Shown: positions 6,942 through 15,887, counted from the first letter of the stretch. The stretch: DNA of 24,894 nt from Campylobacteraceae bacterium (GCA_900753405.1 CAADYZ010000008.1:1-24894), one strand, 5' to 3'. Numbers and translations are program-made. Notes: generated by a model from the letters alone, not told the origin.

Positions 6942-8237
6942 TTAGTCCTTTTGTCTCACCTCAACGCTTCTTGCGTGGCAGTCAAGCATCTCAGCGTAAG
7001 CTAACGCCTTTGTCGCCTCGCCAAGCTGTTTGACAAACTCCTCGTTAAGCGAGATGATCGAGCTTTTTTTCGTAAAATGCTCCACTCCAAGTGGCGAGAA
7101 AAACTTAGCCGTTGCCCCCGTTGGCAGCGTGTGGTTTGGACCAGCCAAGTAGTCGCCAAAGGCTTCACTTGTGTGGTGTCCTAAAAAGATCGCCCCTGCG
7201 TGTTTAATCTGCCCTAAAAGACTCCACGCCTCGCGCGTTGCGACCTCCAAGTGCTCCACCGCAAGCTCATTTGCAAGCTCAACGCACTCGCTCAAATCCT
7301 TCGCAACGATGATCGCAGTGCGGTTTTGCACGCTCGCCCGCGCGATCTTCTCCCTTGAAAGTGTCGGCAAAATCTCCCAAATCTCCCTCTCAACCTCTCG
7401 TGCAAATTCCAAATTTGGTGTCAGCAAAAAGCTACTCGCCATCTCATCGTGCTCAGCCTGACTGAGCAAGTCAGTCGCCACAACCTTTGCACTCGCGCTC
7501 TCATCAGCGATAATACCAACTTCGCTTGGACCTGCGATCATATCCACATTCACCTCACCAAAAACGAGCTTTTTAGCCGTTGCGACATAGATATTCCCCG
7601 GACCAGTTACGACATCGACCTTTCCCACGCGCACCCTCTCGTCCCTCGCCCCATACGCCATCAGCCCGACCGCGCTCGCCCCGCCGACCTTGTAAGCCTC
7701 CGTGACCCCAAGCAGGTGCATCGCCGCTAAAAGTAGCGAATTGACCTCGCCTTTAACCGCAGGCGTGCAAACAACCACCTCACCAACCCCTGCTGCGCGC
7801 GCGGGTGCGACATTCATTAGTAGCGAACTTGGGTAAGCCGCCTTGCCACCGGGGACATAAACCCCCGCGCGATCCACCGCAACAACCTTCTGCCCCAAGA
7901 TCTCGCCGAACTCGCCCACGCTAAACCAGCTCTTCTCCGCTTGTTGCTCGTGGTAGGCTAAAATGCGTTTGTAAGCCACTTGCAACGCCTCTTTGAGCTT
8001 TAAGTCCGCACTCTCCCACGCTGATTTCATCTCCTTTGGGCTGATCGCCAGCTCGTTTGCGTCCCAGCCGTCAAACTCTCTGACTTGCTCTCTGACTGCG
8101 TCCAAACCGCGTTTTTTGATGTTGCCTAAAATGTTGCCAACAACGCCACTCACACTCTCAACATCCACCTCGCCACGCGCCAAAAGCTGCTCGAATTGGC
8201 TTTTGAAATTCGCCTCATTTGTCTGTAAAAACTTCAT
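6942..8237 (-). CDS. hisD: Histidinol dehydrogenase
   Basis: HisD carries out the last two steps of histidine synthesis, oxidising L-histidinol to L-histidine with two NAD+ in the cytoplasm. The 431-residue length is typical. Signature stretches are VDVVTGPGNIYVATAKKLVF, VDMIAGPSEVGIIAD, LLSQAEHDEMASS (zinc ligands Gln and His), FGDYLAGPNHTLPTG (zinc-ligand Asp and the catalytic-region His) and the C-terminal HARSVEVR. The start chosen is ATG at 8237, preceded by AAAGGGGAG. The in-frame TTG at 8252 lies upstream of that site and is rejected. It is the last of six same-strand genes, 30 bases after the outer-membrane factor gene. No other his gene is near, so the neighbourhood says nothing about a his operon. 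All key residues that could be checked are present. Confidence 0.96.
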   Translation of the reverse strand: MKFLQTNEANFKSQFEQLLARGEVDVESVSGVVGNILGNIKKRGLDAVREQVREFDGWDANELAISPKEMKSAWESADLKLKEALQVAYKRILAYHEQQAEKSWFSVGEFGEILGQKVVAVDRAGVYVPGGKAAYPSSLLMNVAPARAAGVGEVVVCTPAVKGEVNSLLLAAMHLLGVTEAYKVGGASAVGLMAYGARDERVRVGKVDVVTGPGNIYVATAKKLVFGEVNVDMIAGPSEVGIIADESASAKVVATDLLSQAEHDEMASSFLLTPNLEFAREVEREIWEILPTLSREKIARASVQNRTAIIVAKDLSECVELANELAVEHLEVATREAWSLLGQIKHAGAIFLGHHTSEAFGDYLAGPNHTLPTGATAKFFSPLGVEHFTKKSSIISLNEEFVKQLGEATKALAYAEMLDCHARSVEVRQKD

Positions 8238-8267
8238 CTTCTCCCCTTTCAAATCTGTAAAATCACC

Positions 8268-9581
8268 CTACTCGCCGATGGCTTTAAAAAACCCAACTTC
8301 GTCTTCAAGCAGGCGTTGCTTTGCCTCTAAAAGCGAGTTTTGCGTTGCCAAAAGCGAGTTTTGCGCCGAGATCAAGTCCTTAAACTCGCTCTTACCATAA
8401 TTATATTTATTTTTGTAAATACTGACGATCTCCTCTTCTTTGCTCGCAAGCTTTTTTAAATTCGCAAACTTTTGCTGATCAATCTCCCAAAGCTGCGTGA
8501 ATTTCACAACCTCATTTGCCGCTTGGCTCAGCGTGTTTTCGTAATTCACCTTGCGTTTTTCAAATTCGTTTTTAGCAACTTTAACATTTTTTTGCACCTT
8601 GTTGTAGTTCAAAAACGGCAGGTTGATCCTCAAATTTCCGTTAAACAAGTTAAAACCAAACGCCTCGTTTAACTTAGCGTCATTGTCACTAAAACTCGCC
8701 GCCAAAGTGATGCTTGGATACAAGCTTTTTTGCGTGGCTTTGTGGTTGTAAAACGCCGCATTTAAACTCGCCATCGCCACCGCGACATCGCCTCGTTTTG
8801 TGAGGTTTTCAAATTTGATTTTAGCAAGGTTTGCACTTTGGATTTTGATGTCAGTTAGGCTTGCGTTTGCAAGACTTTTTTCGTCAAGTGGCGAAGCGAC
8901 AAGGTTTTTTAGCGTCTCCATTAAATTAGCTCGGCTGCGGCTGTTTTCTAGCATTTGATTTTGCAAATTTAGGATGTTTTCTTGGGCTTGATTGAGTGCT
9001 AAAACCTCGCCTCTGCCGTAACGAATTTTTGCCTGCGTGATCTTCAAAAGCTCTTTTTGGTTCTCCAAATTCGCAGCCAAATTTTTGGCGATGTCGTTAA
9101 GATAAGCTAGCGAAAAATAGGTCGAAACAACGGAATTTGTGATTGTCAGTTTCAAATTTGCGAGGTTTGCTTCACTGCTTTTTGCCTCCCAAAACGAGGC
9201 TTTGTAGCCGTCATAAACCTTTGCAAAAATGTCAATCTCATAGCTCAATGAAAGCGACGAAGAAAAGCTCTTTTGGCTTTGCGAACGACTCAAATCGTCA
9301 TTTAAACTCCCGCCGACTTCACCGCTAAGCGTTGGCAAAAAGTCATCCTTTTTCACGCCTGCGTTAAGAAGTGCGTTTTGCAGGTTTAAAACTGCCGTTT
9401 TTACATCTGCGTTGTTGATTAACGCCGTCTTCACAAGCGAATTTAGCCGCTCGTCTTTATAGTTTTCGTGCCATTTAGGCGCGTAAGTCACAACCTCGCT
9501 AGGCGTAAAATCCGCCTGCGTCACCGCACATCCACTTAAAACAACCGCCGCCGCCAAAGCGACTATGAAACTTTTTTTCAT
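8268..9581 (-). CDS. Outer-membrane efflux lipoprotein (TolC/NodT-like) of the MacAB system
   Basis: This is the outer-membrane channel of a tripartite efflux pump. The 437-residue protein starts with a clean lipoprotein signal, with the lipobox LSGC placing Cys18 at the mature N-terminus. It then has two repeats of the outer-membrane-efflux-protein type made of long amphipathic helices, for example NNADVKTAVLNLQNALLNAG and later LFNGNLRINLPFLNYNKVQK. The C-terminal helix is rich in ASKEEEIVSIYKNKYNYGK. ATG at 9581 has AGGGA upstream. The gene follows macB by 18 bases, and the macA-macB-channel order matches the known Campylobacter arrangement. Exported substrates cannot be read from sequence. 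Confidence 0.92.
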   Translation of the reverse strand: MKKSFIVALAAAVVLSGCAVTQADFTPSEVVTYAPKWHENYKDERLNSLVKTALINNADVKTAVLNLQNALLNAGVKKDDFLPTLSGEVGGSLNDDLSRSQSQKSFSSSLSLSYEIDIFAKVYDGYKASFWEAKSSEANLANLKLTITNSVVSTYFSLAYLNDIAKNLAANLENQKELLKITQAKIRYGRGEVLALNQAQENILNLQNQMLENSRSRANLMETLKNLVASPLDEKSLANASLTDIKIQSANLAKIKFENLTKRGDVAVAMASLNAAFYNHKATQKSLYPSITLAASFSDNDAKLNEAFGFNLFNGNLRINLPFLNYNKVQKNVKVAKNEFEKRKVNYENTLSQAANEVVKFTQLWEIDQQKFANLKKLASKEEEIVSIYKNKYNYGKSEFKDLISAQNSLLATQNSLLEAKQRLLEDEVGFFKAIGE

Positions 9582-9599
9582 CTCATCCCTTTTTAAAAT

Positions 9600-11549
9600 C
9601 TACTCACGCAAAAGCGCGTCAATCGGGTTTAGTTTGCTCGCATTTTTCGCTGGCATATAACCAAAAATCACCCCGATCGCCGTTGAAAACGCAAGTGCCA
9701 CAATCACGCTTGTTGAGCTGAAAATCAAACTCTGCGGACTCACCAAATTCACCAACGCCCCAAGCGAGAAGGCAAAGCTCACGCCGATGACACCGCCGAT
9801 TAGACAAAGCACAACCGCTTCTATTAAAAACTGCGTTAAAATGTCGCTTGCAGGCGCGCCAACCGCCATCCTCAGCCCGATCTCTTTTGTGCGCTCGATC
9901 ACACTTACTAGCATAATATTCATCACCCCGATCCCGCCGACAATGAGCGAGATAAACGCGATGCCCGCACTTAGAAACTTCATCGTATTCATCGCATTTT
10001 GCGCCGTTTGCTTCACCGTGTCTGAATTTCGCATCCAAAAATCCTGCGTCCCGCGCCGCGAGAGCATCACCTCGTTGATGCTCTCTTCGGCGACTTGCGA
10101 ATTCACGCCGTCTTTGACCTTAACGACAATTGAGCGAATGTTGCTATCACCCGTAAGCTTATACATCCCAGTTGTGTAAGGCATATAACACTGCAAGCTT
10201 TCATCCACACCAAACGCCTCTCGCTCAGCCACGCCGATGATCGTAAAAGGACGGCGGTTAAACAAGATCACCTCACCAAGCGGGTCTTTGTCGCCAAAAA
10301 ACTGCTTTTTGGTGAATTGGTCGATGATTATCACACTTTTTGCGTATTTCACATCCTCGCGCGTAAAGTCGCGCCCCTCTTTGACAAGCACGCCCGTGAT
10401 CGCAAGGCTTGTCTCGCTGCCTGTGCGGATGACGCCGCTTAGGTCTTTGTTTTTATACACAAATGTGCCGCTGATGGTAAAACGAGGAGTCGCGCTCTCA
10501 ACAAAGTCAAGCTGCGAGAGGATCTCCGCGTCTGAGACGCTGTAACCTTTGATCCTCCACGCGTTGCGATCCCCTTGCCCGCTGCCAATTAGTAGCGTGA
10601 TCGTATTCGTGCCGATTTTGTTGATCTGCGCTAAGATCTTCTCCTGCGAAGCATTCACTAGTCCAACAACGATGATCACGCTTGCGATGCCGATGATGAT
10701 GCCTAGCATCGTAAGAAAACTGCGAAGTTTGTGCGAGACGATCGCCTGCAAACTCATCTTAAAGCACTCCAAAAAGCGGTCTTTCACGCTGGTAAATCTG
10801 CTCGTTTTCAGCGGGCTTTGCAGCGTTTTGACCTCCGCCTCGCGTCTGCTAAAATCAAATTTGGTTTTTGCAGACTCGTTAGTGCGGTCACTTACCACAA
10901 GCCCGTCTTTAATCTCAACAATCCGCCCCGCCCACGCAGCGATCTCCTTGTCGTGCGTGACTAGAATGATCGTATGCCCTTGCGCGTGAAGCTTACTTAA
11001 AATCTCCATCACCATCACGCCACTTGCCGAGTCAAGCGCGCCCGTTGGCTCGTCACACAGCAAAATCTCCCCGCCGTTCATCAACGCCCGCGCGATGCTC
11101 ACTCGCTGTTGCTGCCCACCGCTAAGCTGGCTAGGCTTGTTTTGCGTCTTCTCGCTCAGCCCAAGTTCGCCCAAAAGCTCTCGCGCCCGCTCGTCTCGCT
11201 TTTGTTTATTCACGCCTGCGTAGATGGCTGGCAGTGCGACATTGTCTTGTGCGTTGTTTGCGCCAAGCAGGTTGTAGCGTTGGAAAATGAAGCCAAATTT
11301 CTTTAAACGAAGTGCGCTAAGCTCGTTTGGCGAAAGCGCGCTGATGTCGCGTCCGTCAAGCTCGTAACTCCCGCTTGACACAACATCAAGACAGCCCAAA
11401 ATGTTCATCAGCGTGCTTTTTCCGCTGCCGCTTTGCCCGATGATCGCGACAAATTCGCCCTTTTTGATCTCCAAGTCTATGCCGTGCAAAACTTGCGTTT
11501 CATTTTCGCCGTTTTTAAAAGATTTAGTAACATTTTTTAGCTTTATCAA
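9600..11549 (-). CDS. macB: Macrolide-type ABC exporter MacB (ATPase-permease)
   Basis: MacB is the inner-membrane ATPase-permease that drives export of macrolides, peptides or virulence-linked compounds through MacA and an outer-membrane channel. The 649 residues show the ABC domain first: Walker A GQSGSGKST (38-46), Q-loop FIFQR (Gln90), signature LSGGQQQR (142-149), Walker B ILLCDE (162-167) and H-loop His199. One membrane helix follows near 275-298, then a large periplasmic MacB core (VGLVNASQEKILAQINKIGT onward), then three FtsX-type helices at the C-terminus. The start is TTG at 11549, with AAGGAGG four bases upstream. No ATG fits, and MIKLKNVTKSF is the expected N-terminus. The gene is 50 bases after macA, with a palindromic repeat in that gap. 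Confidence 0.95.
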   Translation of the reverse strand: MIKLKNVTKSFKNGENETQVLHGIDLEIKKGEFVAIIGQSGSGKSTLMNILGCLDVVSSGSYELDGRDISALSPNELSALRLKKFGFIFQRYNLLGANNAQDNVALPAIYAGVNKQKRDERARELLGELGLSEKTQNKPSQLSGGQQQRVSIARALMNGGEILLCDEPTGALDSASGVMVMEILSKLHAQGHTIILVTHDKEIAAWAGRIVEIKDGLVVSDRTNESAKTKFDFSRREAEVKTLQSPLKTSRFTSVKDRFLECFKMSLQAIVSHKLRSFLTMLGIIIGIASVIIVVGLVNASQEKILAQINKIGTNTITLLIGSGQGDRNAWRIKGYSVSDAEILSQLDFVESATPRFTISGTFVYKNKDLSGVIRTGSETSLAITGVLVKEGRDFTREDVKYAKSVIIIDQFTKKQFFGDKDPLGEVILFNRRPFTIIGVAEREAFGVDESLQCYMPYTTGMYKLTGDSNIRSIVVKVKDGVNSQVAEESINEVMLSRRGTQDFWMRNSDTVKQTAQNAMNTMKFLSAGIAFISLIVGGIGVMNIMLVSVIERTKEIGLRMAVGAPASDILTQFLIEAVVLCLIGGVIGVSFAFSLGALVNLVSPQSLIFSSTSVIVALAFSTAIGVIFGYMPAKNASKLNPIDALLRE

Positions 11550-11562
11550 AACGCCTCCTTAA

Positions 11563-11587
11563 ATGTCAAAATCAAATTTGATTTTAG
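11563..11587. repeat. Palindromic repeat between macA and macB
   Basis: GTCAAAATCAAA faces TTTGATTTTAGC across the centre, a near-perfect palindrome of the same family as the 30-base palindrome at 17481. It occupies half of the 50-base gap between macA and the macB ribosome site. Confidence 0.65.
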
Positions 11588-11599
11588 CAGTTTTGCCGC

Positions 11600-12763
11600 T
11601 TAAAAACGCACTGGCGGTTGCGACATTTTACCAACGCCAAATTTGCCGTTGCTTTGCGAGATGACAACCTCTTCGCCCTCTTCAACGCCTGAGAGGATCT
11701 GCGTATTTACGCTTGAAACCACGCCCGTTTTCACCACGCGTTTTTCAATCTCTTTGTCCTTTTTGACATACACCACGCTCTGCCCTTCTTGCGTTTTTAC
11801 TGCAAGAGACGGCACAAAAATAGCGTCTTTTGCCTCTTGGATGATGATGGAATTTTGTGTCGTCATCCCAATCCTCAACACCTCTTGCGAGTTATCCACA
11901 AACAGCTTTGCGTAGTAGTAAATCGCCGAACTTCCGCTTCCGCTTGACTTGTAAGTGCCGTCACTGAGCGTGGTGAGCCCGGGATCGATCGAGCTAAGTG
12001 TGGCGTTGAATTTGCGATTGACATCACTTAAAATGAAATACTCAACGCGGTTTCCAGCCTTGACTTGAACGACATCCCCTTCGCTGATCTGCATTTTAAT
12101 CTCCATCTTGCTAAGGTCGGCTATCATCGCAATTGTCGGCGTGCTTTGCACCGCGTTGATCGTCTGTCCCTCCTCGACTGGCACACTCACCACCGTGCCG
12201 TCAAGCGGCGCTACAATCTTCGTGTAACCAAGGTTTGTCTTAGCCGTGTCGATCTCGATCTGTGTTTGTTTGATCTTGGCTTGAAGCTCCTTTACCGCCG
12301 CCTCTTTTGTGCTAAACGAACTTTTTGCATTCTCCAAACTCTCGCTCGTTGTCGCCTTGTTTTTATAAAGCTTCTTTTCGCGCTCATATTGCGACTTTGC
12401 TACGCCAAGTGCGATTTTAGTTGAGTTAAGCTGTGCCTTGTAGCTCTCCAACGCCGCCTCTTGCTGCGAGAGCGTGTTTCTCTGTTTGACTGAATCAATC
12501 TGCGCGATCAAATCCCCCGCCTTCACCTTGTCGCCAACTTTGACAAAAAGCTTGTCGATCTGCCCGCTGACTTGTGCGCCAACATCGACAAGATTAGCCG
12601 CAAACACCTCGCCCGTTGCCTCCACACTTTGGGCGATGTCGCCTCTTTTTGCCTGCGCGGTGAGGTAGGTCACCGCCTCTTTTGAGCCAAAAAACGCCGC
12701 TTTTACAAACAAAAACGCAAATACAACCGCAACTGCGATCAAAATCTTCTTTTTTCGTGTCAT
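11600..12763 (-). CDS. macA: Periplasmic adaptor MacA (membrane fusion protein)
   Basis: MacA links the MacB exporter to the outer-membrane channel and stimulates its ATPase. The 387-residue protein begins with a positively charged end and a signal anchor (ILIAVAVVFAFLFVKAAFF, about 7-25). The biotinyl-lipoyl half-domain follows (VGAQVSGQIDKLFVKVGDKV, about 58-77), then a coiled-coil hairpin with QYEREKKLYKNKATT (about 120-185), the second lipoyl half (TKIVAPLDGTVVSVPVEEGQ) and the beta-barrel and membrane-proximal domains (QSVVYVKKDKEIEKRVVKTG). The start chosen is ATG at 12763, with AAAAGG six bases upstream. An earlier in-frame TTG at 12781 precedes that site and is rejected. It is the first gene of the macA-macB-channel set. 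Confidence 0.95.
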   Translation of the reverse strand: MTRKKKILIAVAVVFAFLFVKAAFFGSKEAVTYLTAQAKRGDIAQSVEATGEVFAANLVDVGAQVSGQIDKLFVKVGDKVKAGDLIAQIDSVKQRNTLSQQEAALESYKAQLNSTKIALGVAKSQYEREKKLYKNKATTSESLENAKSSFSTKEAAVKELQAKIKQTQIEIDTAKTNLGYTKIVAPLDGTVVSVPVEEGQTINAVQSTPTIAMIADLSKMEIKMQISEGDVVQVKAGNRVEYFILSDVNRKFNATLSSIDPGLTTLSDGTYKSSGSGSSAIYYYAKLFVDNSQEVLRIGMTTQNSIIIQEAKDAIFVPSLAVKTQEGQSVVYVKKDKEIEKRVVKTGVVSSVNTQILSGVEEGEEVVISQSNGKFGVGKMSQPPVRF

Positions 12764-12807
12764 ACAAATCCTTTTTGCCAACTCTAATTCATTTTTGTTA
12801 AAAAAAT

Positions 12808-12825
12808 GTCAAAACCAAATTTGAC
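12808..12825. repeat. 18-bp repeat-family palindrome at the truB stop
   Basis: GTCAAAACCAAATTTGAC ends at the last base of the truB stop codon, in the 61-base gap before macA. This placement against a stop codon is like that at 5107-5124. Confidence 0.65.
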
Positions 12826-13685
12826 TAAATTTTCACTTGATTTAAAACATACCTCGCGCGCCCATCCTCGCAAATCTCCACCACGCTAACCGCGCCGCCA
12901 AGGTCGATCGCCCACAACCCGCAACTCTCGTCCTCAAAGTCTTTTGCGAAAATCTTCTTTCCCACGGCAAAATCGGCAAGATTATAGCGATATTTATTAA
13001 ACGCAATATTTACAAACTCTCGCGGGTCAAGCTTTTTCATCCCGTCAAACTCAAATTTGCCCTCACTCAGCCTGCAAAGCGCGCTGAGCGCCCCACTCGC
13101 GCCCAGCTTTTGGCACAAAAGCTCAGCCCACGACCGCACAAAACTGCCCTCACTTAAACTTAGCTCGAAGGTCAAAAACGGGTGGTTGTAATGCAGAATT
13201 TTTACCTCAAAAACCTCCATCTCACACGCCTTTAACTCAAACTCAACGCCCTTTCTTGCGAGGTTGTAAGCCCGCTTTCCGTCAATGCGTTTTGCGCTAA
13301 ATTTTGGCGGGATGAAGCTAAGTTTTCCTTGCAGTTCTCTCACCGCCGCGTCAAGCGCGCCTTGGCTAAACTCTTCGCACTCAAAAACCTCGCTAACGCC
13401 CGTATAGTCAAGCGTTGGGCTGCTTGTGCCAAACCAAAGTGTCGCGCGGTATCGTTTTGGCGTTTTGTCTAAAAACCTAAACAGCTTTGTCGCATCCCCA
13501 AAGCCGATGAGTAAAACGCCGCTTGCAAAAGGGTCAAGCGTGCCGCTAAAACCAGCCTTTTTGACGCCAAAACGCCGTTTTAGCGAGGCAAGAAATTTCG
13601 AACAAACAACTCCGCTAGGCTTATTGGCGACAAAAAGCGCGTTGGTAAAATCGCCCGAATTTGTTAAAACCGAATTTGACTTCAT
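12825..13685 (-). CDS. truB: tRNA pseudouridine(55) synthase TruB
   Basis: TruB converts uridine 55 of the tRNA T-loop to pseudouridine. The 286-residue protein contains LFVANKPSGVVCSKFLASLK, the catalytic motif GFSGTLDPFASGVLLIGFG with Asp51, then KRYRATLWFGTSSPTLDYTG, IDGKRAYNLARKGVEFEL and the SEGSFVRSWAELLCQKLGASG region typical of the family. It lies 8 bases after the helicase stop, the same order as in other Campylobacter. Its first dozen residues (MKSNSVLTNSG) precede the usual family N-terminus. Their DNA (13656-13680) is half of the repeat element seen at 828 and 6846, so the extension appears to be repeat-derived. The ribosome site is weak, so translation probably depends on coupling to the helicase gene. 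Confidence 0.95.
   Translation of the reverse strand: MKSNSVLTNSGDFTNALFVANKPSGVVCSKFLASLKRRFGVKKAGFSGTLDPFASGVLLIGFGDATKLFRFLDKTPKRYRATLWFGTSSPTLDYTGVSEVFECEEFSQGALDAAVRELQGKLSFIPPKFSAKRIDGKRAYNLARKGVEFELKACEMEVFEVKILHYNHPFLTFELSLSEGSFVRSWAELLCQKLGASGALSALCRLSEGKFEFDGMKKLDPREFVNIAFNKYRYNLADFAVGKKIFAKDFEDESCGLWAIDLGGAVSVVEICEDGRARYVLNQVKI
13656..13680. repeat. Half repeat element encoding the TruB N-terminus
   Basis: On the minus strand GTCAAATTCGGTTTT is followed by AACAAATTCG, the left half of the hairpin element at 6846-6886 with one change after the shared arm. It encodes residues 2-10 of TruB. Confidence 0.75.
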
Positions 13686-13693
13686 CTGCTTTT

Positions 13694-15778
13694 TTAATCC
13701 AACTTCGTGACAAAATCACTCATTATCTCACGGACCATCTCGCCAAATTCGTCATCCCCAAATTTGATTTTAAGCTTAAAACCGCCGCGAAGTTTTACCG
13801 CTTCAAGGACATAGCCGATGCCAAAAATGTCGTGTTGCACTAAACTTCCGCGCCTAAATTCGCTATTTTCTTGCACCTTCAAACTCCCCGCGACAAGCCC
13901 AGCCTCGCTTAAAAAACGCGACTTTTCAAGCCAAGTTTTCTGCCCTTTGTAAATGCGGTAGTCAGAAGAAGACAAAACAAGACTCTTTTTTGCGCGTGTA
14001 AAGGCGACATACGCCAGCCGCCTCTCCTCTTCGATCCTGCTATCATCTCCATCAAGCGGAAAAAACTTCTCTTCAAGCCCGATGACAAAGACATTTTTAA
14101 ACTCTAACCCCTTTGAAGCGTGGATACTCATCAAACATACCGCCTCATCAGCTATCGCATCTTGATCACTTTGCAGCGACAACTCGTTGAGGTAGGTTTG
14201 CAGCTCAAAACTCGCGTCACTCTTAATCCGCTCTTTAATCAGCCCATAAAACTCATCCAAGTTCGCCACGCGACTCTCAAAGTCGGGCAGCCTTTCATAA
14301 TGCGCTTTAAGCCCGATTTTCTCGTCAAGTTGCTCGATGATTTCAAGGTCGCTTTTGTCGGCAAAACTCAAAATGTTTTCGCAAAACGCACTCAACTCCG
14401 CGCAAATTTTCTTAGAAAAAAGCCCCTCGCGCGCAGCGACATTCAGCGCGTCAAAAAGGCTGACTTTGCGCTCAAAAGCAAGTTTGCTAAGCTTTTTGAC
14501 ACTCTCTTCGCCGATCCCTCTCTTTGGGCGGTTGATGACTCTTGCGAGCGAGAAATCGTCACTTTGGTTAAACACCACGCGCAAGTAAGCGACCGCGTCT
14601 TTTACCTCGCTTCTTTCGTAAAACTTCACGCCGCCGACCATTTTGTAAGCAACGCCCTCGCGCGTGAGCGCCTCTTCGAGCGAGCGAGAGAGCGCATTGA
14701 CGCGGTAAAGCACGGCAATGTCACGCGCCTTTTCGCCGCTTTGGAGCATTTTGACGATCTCGCTTGTGATCAAATTTGCCTCGTAAATCTCGTTTGCGTT
14801 TGAGACGACTTTCACGCTCACGCCTTCGCCGATTGTCGTTGTCAGCGTCTTTCCAAGTCTGCTTCGGTTGTGCGCTATCAGCTCGTTTGCGGCTTGCAAG
14901 ATGTTTGTAGTCGAGCGGTAATTCTTCTCTAAACGCACCACTTTTGCGCCGCTAAACTGCTCGGTGAAGGTGAGGATATTTTCGATCTTCGCGCCACGCC
15001 ACTCGTAAATGCTCTGGTCGTCATCCCCAACGACTACTAGATTGTTGTGCGTGCTGCAAAGTAGCTTCAAAAGCTCTAATTGCAGCTTGTTTGTGTCTTG
15101 GTATTCATCGACCATAATGTATTGATACCGCCGTGAAATCTCCTCGCAAAGTTGCGGCGAGTTCTTCAAAATTCGGTAAGGCAAAAGCAGCAAATCGTCA
15201 AAATCCACCAAATTCTTCGCCGCTAAATAATCCTTATAAAGCGCGTAAATACGCACGATGCTCTCAAAGTCGCCTTTTTTGTTGCTCAGGCTTTTTAGTG
15301 GCGTTGCAGGCGAGGTGAGGTCGATGTCGTTTGGGGCTAAAAGCAGGTTTTTAAACCGCGAAATTTCAACCAAAATGGTCGCGGTTGGCGGCGCGTCCTT
15401 TTGCGTGACAAGCTCTTTGATGATCCTCTTGCGATCATCCGTGTCGATGATCGCAAAGTTCTCTTTTCGCCCCAGAGCGCTCATATGCAGTTTCAAAAAC
15501 AGCAGTCCGAATTTGTGAAAAGTGCAAAGCAGCGGCATAGACGCCGAGTTACCAATCAGTGCTAACGCGCGGTTTCGCATCTCATTTGCCGCCTTGTTTG
15601 TAAAGGTCAGCGTGAGCGTGTTTAGCGGGTCGATCCCGACTTTGCCGATGAGATAAGCTAGCCTTGTGGTTATGGTTTTAGTCTTGCCAGTCCCCGCCCC
15701 AGCGAGGATCAGCATCGCCCCGTCAATGTGCTTTACAGCTTCGATTTGCTCAGGATTTAGTCCGTTAAAAATGTCCAT
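13694..15778 (-). CDS. ATP-dependent 3'-5' DNA helicase, UvrD/Rep/PcrA family
   Basis: This is a superfamily 1A helicase for repair or replication restart. The 694 residues hold all the motifs: Q-motif LNPEQIEAV, Walker A LAGAGTGKTKTITTR (Gly27-Thr33), LTFTNKAANEMRNR, DEYQDTNKLQLELLKLL (motif II), VVGDDDQSIYEWRGA (III), LEKNYRSTTNIL (IV), LMSIHASKGLEFKNVFVIGL (V) and EEERRLAYVAFTRAKKSLVL (VI). The C-terminal GSLVQHDIFGIGYVLEAVKL is the short Tudor-like end found in PcrA/UvrD. The start is ATG at 15778 with AAGGGG upstream, served by a clear extended -10. It is the promoter-proximal gene of a string that runs through truB, macAB, the channel and hisD. Whether it is a UvrD, Rep or PcrA functional equivalent cannot be decided from sequence. 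Confidence 0.95.
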   Translation of the reverse strand: MDIFNGLNPEQIEAVKHIDGAMLILAGAGTGKTKTITTRLAYLIGKVGIDPLNTLTLTFTNKAANEMRNRALALIGNSASMPLLCTFHKFGLLFLKLHMSALGRKENFAIIDTDDRKRIIKELVTQKDAPPTATILVEISRFKNLLLAPNDIDLTSPATPLKSLSNKKGDFESIVRIYALYKDYLAAKNLVDFDDLLLLPYRILKNSPQLCEEISRRYQYIMVDEYQDTNKLQLELLKLLCSTHNNLVVVGDDDQSIYEWRGAKIENILTFTEQFSGAKVVRLEKNYRSTTNILQAANELIAHNRSRLGKTLTTTIGEGVSVKVVSNANEIYEANLITSEIVKMLQSGEKARDIAVLYRVNALSRSLEEALTREGVAYKMVGGVKFYERSEVKDAVAYLRVVFNQSDDFSLARVINRPKRGIGEESVKKLSKLAFERKVSLFDALNVAAREGLFSKKICAELSAFCENILSFADKSDLEIIEQLDEKIGLKAHYERLPDFESRVANLDEFYGLIKERIKSDASFELQTYLNELSLQSDQDAIADEAVCLMSIHASKGLEFKNVFVIGLEEKFFPLDGDDSRIEEERRLAYVAFTRAKKSLVLSSSDYRIYKGQKTWLEKSRFLSEAGLVAGSLKVQENSEFRRGSLVQHDIFGIGYVLEAVKLRGGFKLKIKFGDDEFGEMVREIMSDFVTKLD

Positions 15779-15803
15779 CTTCCGCCCCTTAGTTAATGGC
15801 TAA

Positions 15804-15812
15804 ATTCTAGCA
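15804..15812 (-). promoter_or_regulatory. Extended -10 promoter of the helicase-truB string
   Basis: On the minus strand TTTTTTGCTAGAATTTAGCC gives a T-run and TGCTAGAAT, closely like the promoter at 733-741. It lies about 26 bases upstream of the helicase ATG. Confidence 0.55.
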
Positions 15813-15869
15813 AAAAAGGCTTAAAAAGCTTTTAGAGTGTTTAAAAAAGCGTAATTCTTCGTTAAATTT

Positions 15870-15887
15870 GTCAAATTCGAATTTGAC
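15870..15887. repeat. 18-bp perfect palindrome between divergent promoters
   Basis: GTCAAATTCGAATTTGAC is identical to the copies at 4013 and 5107. It lies about midway between the -10 of the helicase gene (minus) and the -10 of the prenyltransferase gene (plus), the only divergent pair in the window, so an operator role is possible. Confidence 0.8.

Noticed and set aside
14120..14803. 227-residue plus-strand ORF within the helicase gene
   Set aside because: It is antisense to the conserved helicase motifs III-VI, has no ribosome site, and its composition is explained by the helicase codons.
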